Assembly: GCA_036010965.1 (NCBI GenBank)
Contig: DASCMO010000205.1
Coordinates: forward strand, 1 to 5,648
Source of the DNA: GCA-2686265 sp036010965
GTDB lineage: Bacteria; Planctomycetota; UBA1135; GCA-002686595
DNA: 5,648 nt
Direction of reading: 5' to 3'
This document shows positions 4,516 to 5,648 of this stretch, one piece after another. The position numbers and the translations under genes are program-made. Numbering within the stretch: the first letter of the stretch is position 1; each line of letters starts with the position of its first letter. The notes under the pieces were generated by a model. That model did not search any database. It was not told where the DNA came from and saw nothing but the letters and a program-made list of their open reading frames with translations.

Positions 4516-5648
4516 ATGATGAGCACACCCAACCGACTCGGGCCCGGCCTGCGGATCGCCTTCATCGCCCTCGCCTCGGCGGCGGTCTGGGCCGGGCTCC
4601 CCGAGCGTGGGCCTGGGGGCGAACGGGAGCCGCTGCTCGTGCCCTTCATCGTGGACCAGGCGCGCGCGCTGCGCACCGTCGAGGCCCAAGTACTGGTCTA
4701 CAACTCCGACGACTCTCAGCCGCCGATTAGCCTGCGGGCCCTGCGGGTGCTGGCCGAGGGCGAGGTCCTCTACGAGCGGGCTCTGGAGCGAGAGCTTCCC
4801 GGTGACCCGCGCTTCGGGCACCTCAACGCCCTGATCGAACGTCTGCCGCGAGAAGTGACCGAGCTCGTGCGTGAGCGCCGATTCTTCGCCGACGAGAACG
4901 CGAGCGAGTTCGAGGGTCAACAGATCGTGGAGCGCCAGCGCGAGATATCGGCCGGGATCTCCCTGTTGAGTGACGAGTACGCCGCCGGAAGACCGGAGCC
5001 CTTCGCCCGCGTCTCGTTCCCCGTGGCCCTCGATCAGCTCTTCTTCGCCGACGCCGCCTGGGGGACACGCGTGGCCCTGACGGTAGAGGTCGAGTTCTCG
5101 ACGGCGAACGCGACGGTCCGCACGGTATCGGTGACCCAGGGGATCACTCGTATCGCTCCCTTCCTCACGCCACCCACGCGCCTGGGCGCCGGCGCGGGAG
5201 TGACGGTCCACGCCGGGGACCTCCACGTACACACCTGCCATGGAGAGGCCCTCGGCGCCTGCGCGCCCTCAGAGAACTGCATCGCCGAGACCGTGCAACT
5301 CACGGGCAGCTTCACCATCGCCGAGCTGCGGTCGCAGTACGAGGCCCTGGGCTACGACTGGTTCACGGCCACCGACCACAGCTACTGCATCAACGACGAG
5401 GCCGAGTACCAGACGATCGCCGCCGAGTGCGTGGCAGCTACCGACGCCAGCTTCATCTGCTTGCCAGACACGGAGGTCTCGAGCGACGAGGTCGGCCCCC
5501 AGGAGGGCACCGACGCGGCGAACCTCTTGTGCCTGTTCACGACCGAGGCGAACCACATGGGAGCCCACGGCATCAACGCCCGGATCCCGGGAGGCGAGGA
5601 CGGCTTGCTCGGCTTCTGCGACGGTCTGACGGGCGACGTCCTGAACCC
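4516..5648 (+). CDS. Exported PHP-domain metallohydrolase, CehA/McbA-like (3' end outside window)
   Basis: The frame is open from 4516 to the window end (377 full codons), so the C-terminus is missing. Seen: N-terminal signal peptide or anchor (R7, R13, hydrophobic 14-28, possible cleavage after Ala26 in VWA-G); an unrecognised region at 30-230 with beta strands around two charged helical stretches (about 102-122 and 130-150); then a PHP-type fold. Metal-binding motifs: DLHVHT at 235-240 (His237, His239), TDHS at 286-289 (Asp287, His288), Glu320 in PDTEVSSDE, and NHMGAHG at 346-352, matching the later His motif of CehA/McbA enzymes. The PHP family hydrolyses phosphoesters or, in CehA/McbA, aryl carbamates; the substrate here is unknown. 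A loop after motif 1 holds C241, C249 and C255, with more cysteines at 291, 305, 315, 339 and 368, fitting an extracytoplasmic disulfide-bonded protein. GAGGA at 4504-4508 is 7 bases before the first ATG; a second ATG follows directly at 4519. It may be co-transcribed with the preceding gene. Confidence 0.85.
   Translation, partial: MMSTPNRLGPGLRIAFIALASAAVWAGLPERGPGGEREPLLVPFIVDQARALRTVEAQVLVYNSDDSQPPISLRALRVLAEGEVLYERALERELPGDPRFGHLNALIERLPREVTELVRERRFFADENASEFEGQQIVERQREISAGISLLSDEYAAGRPEPFARVSFPVALDQLFFADAAWGTRVALTVEVEFSTANATVRTVSVTQGITRIAPFLTPPTRLGAGAGVTVHAGDLHVHTCHGEALGACAPSENCIAETVQLTGSFTIAELRSQYEALGYDWFTATDHSYCINDEAEYQTIAAECVAATDASFICLPDTEVSSDEVGPQEGTDAANLLCLFTTEANHMGAHGINARIPGGEDGLLGFCDGLTGDVLN

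Noticed and set aside
4102..5241. 379-codon minus-strand ORF opposite the secreted-protein end and PHP gene
   Set aside because: The plus strand carries the cysteine module and intact PHP metal motifs; the antisense product looks like compositional noise.

Overview
The window is GC-rich and gene-dense, with five protein-coding genes and no rRNA, tRNA, CRISPR array or mobile element that I can see. The best taxonomic clue is the C-terminal third of the secreted protein at 3367-4467. Its run of FCFGDGSG, a CPC pair, FGDGLRCAGG and YQVWYR is a pattern I associate from memory with secreted proteins of marine Planctomycetota (the Saltatorellus/Engelhardtia/Rohdeia-like lineage). The two secreted proteins, an outer-membrane barrel and weak Shine-Dalgarno sequences fit a Gram-negative-type, GC-rich bacterium of that kind. 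This assignment rests on recall and was not checked by a search.

Layout. Positions 1-95 hold nothing assignable. A cytoplasmic FAD-dependent amine oxidase of the monomeric sarcosine oxidase / N-methyltryptophan oxidase family lies at 96-1235 (+). After a 245-base non-coding gap comes a six-helix membrane protein of the PAP2 superfamily at 1481-2257 (+; a TTG start at 1442 is possible). It converges, with only 16 bases between stops, on a probable outer-membrane beta-barrel protein at 2274-3077 (-). A 289-base divergent intergenic region (3078-3366) holds several inverted repeats and a doubtful 55-codon ORF upstream of the barrel gene. To its right, on the plus strand, are a secreted protein with a cysteine-containing C-terminal module (3367-4467) and, 48 bases later, a secreted PHP-type metallohydrolase of the CehA/McbA kind (from 4516, open to the window end).

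How the genes relate. There is no evident shared pathway across the window. The two right-hand genes could form one transcription unit: same strand, short gap, no convincing terminator, and both products exported and cysteine-rich. The oxidase and the PAP2 protein look like independent housekeeping or accessory functions. I see no clear new system. The most useful leads are the lineage-type C-terminal module, the unusual cysteine-rich loop in the PHP protein, and the structured divergent intergenic region.
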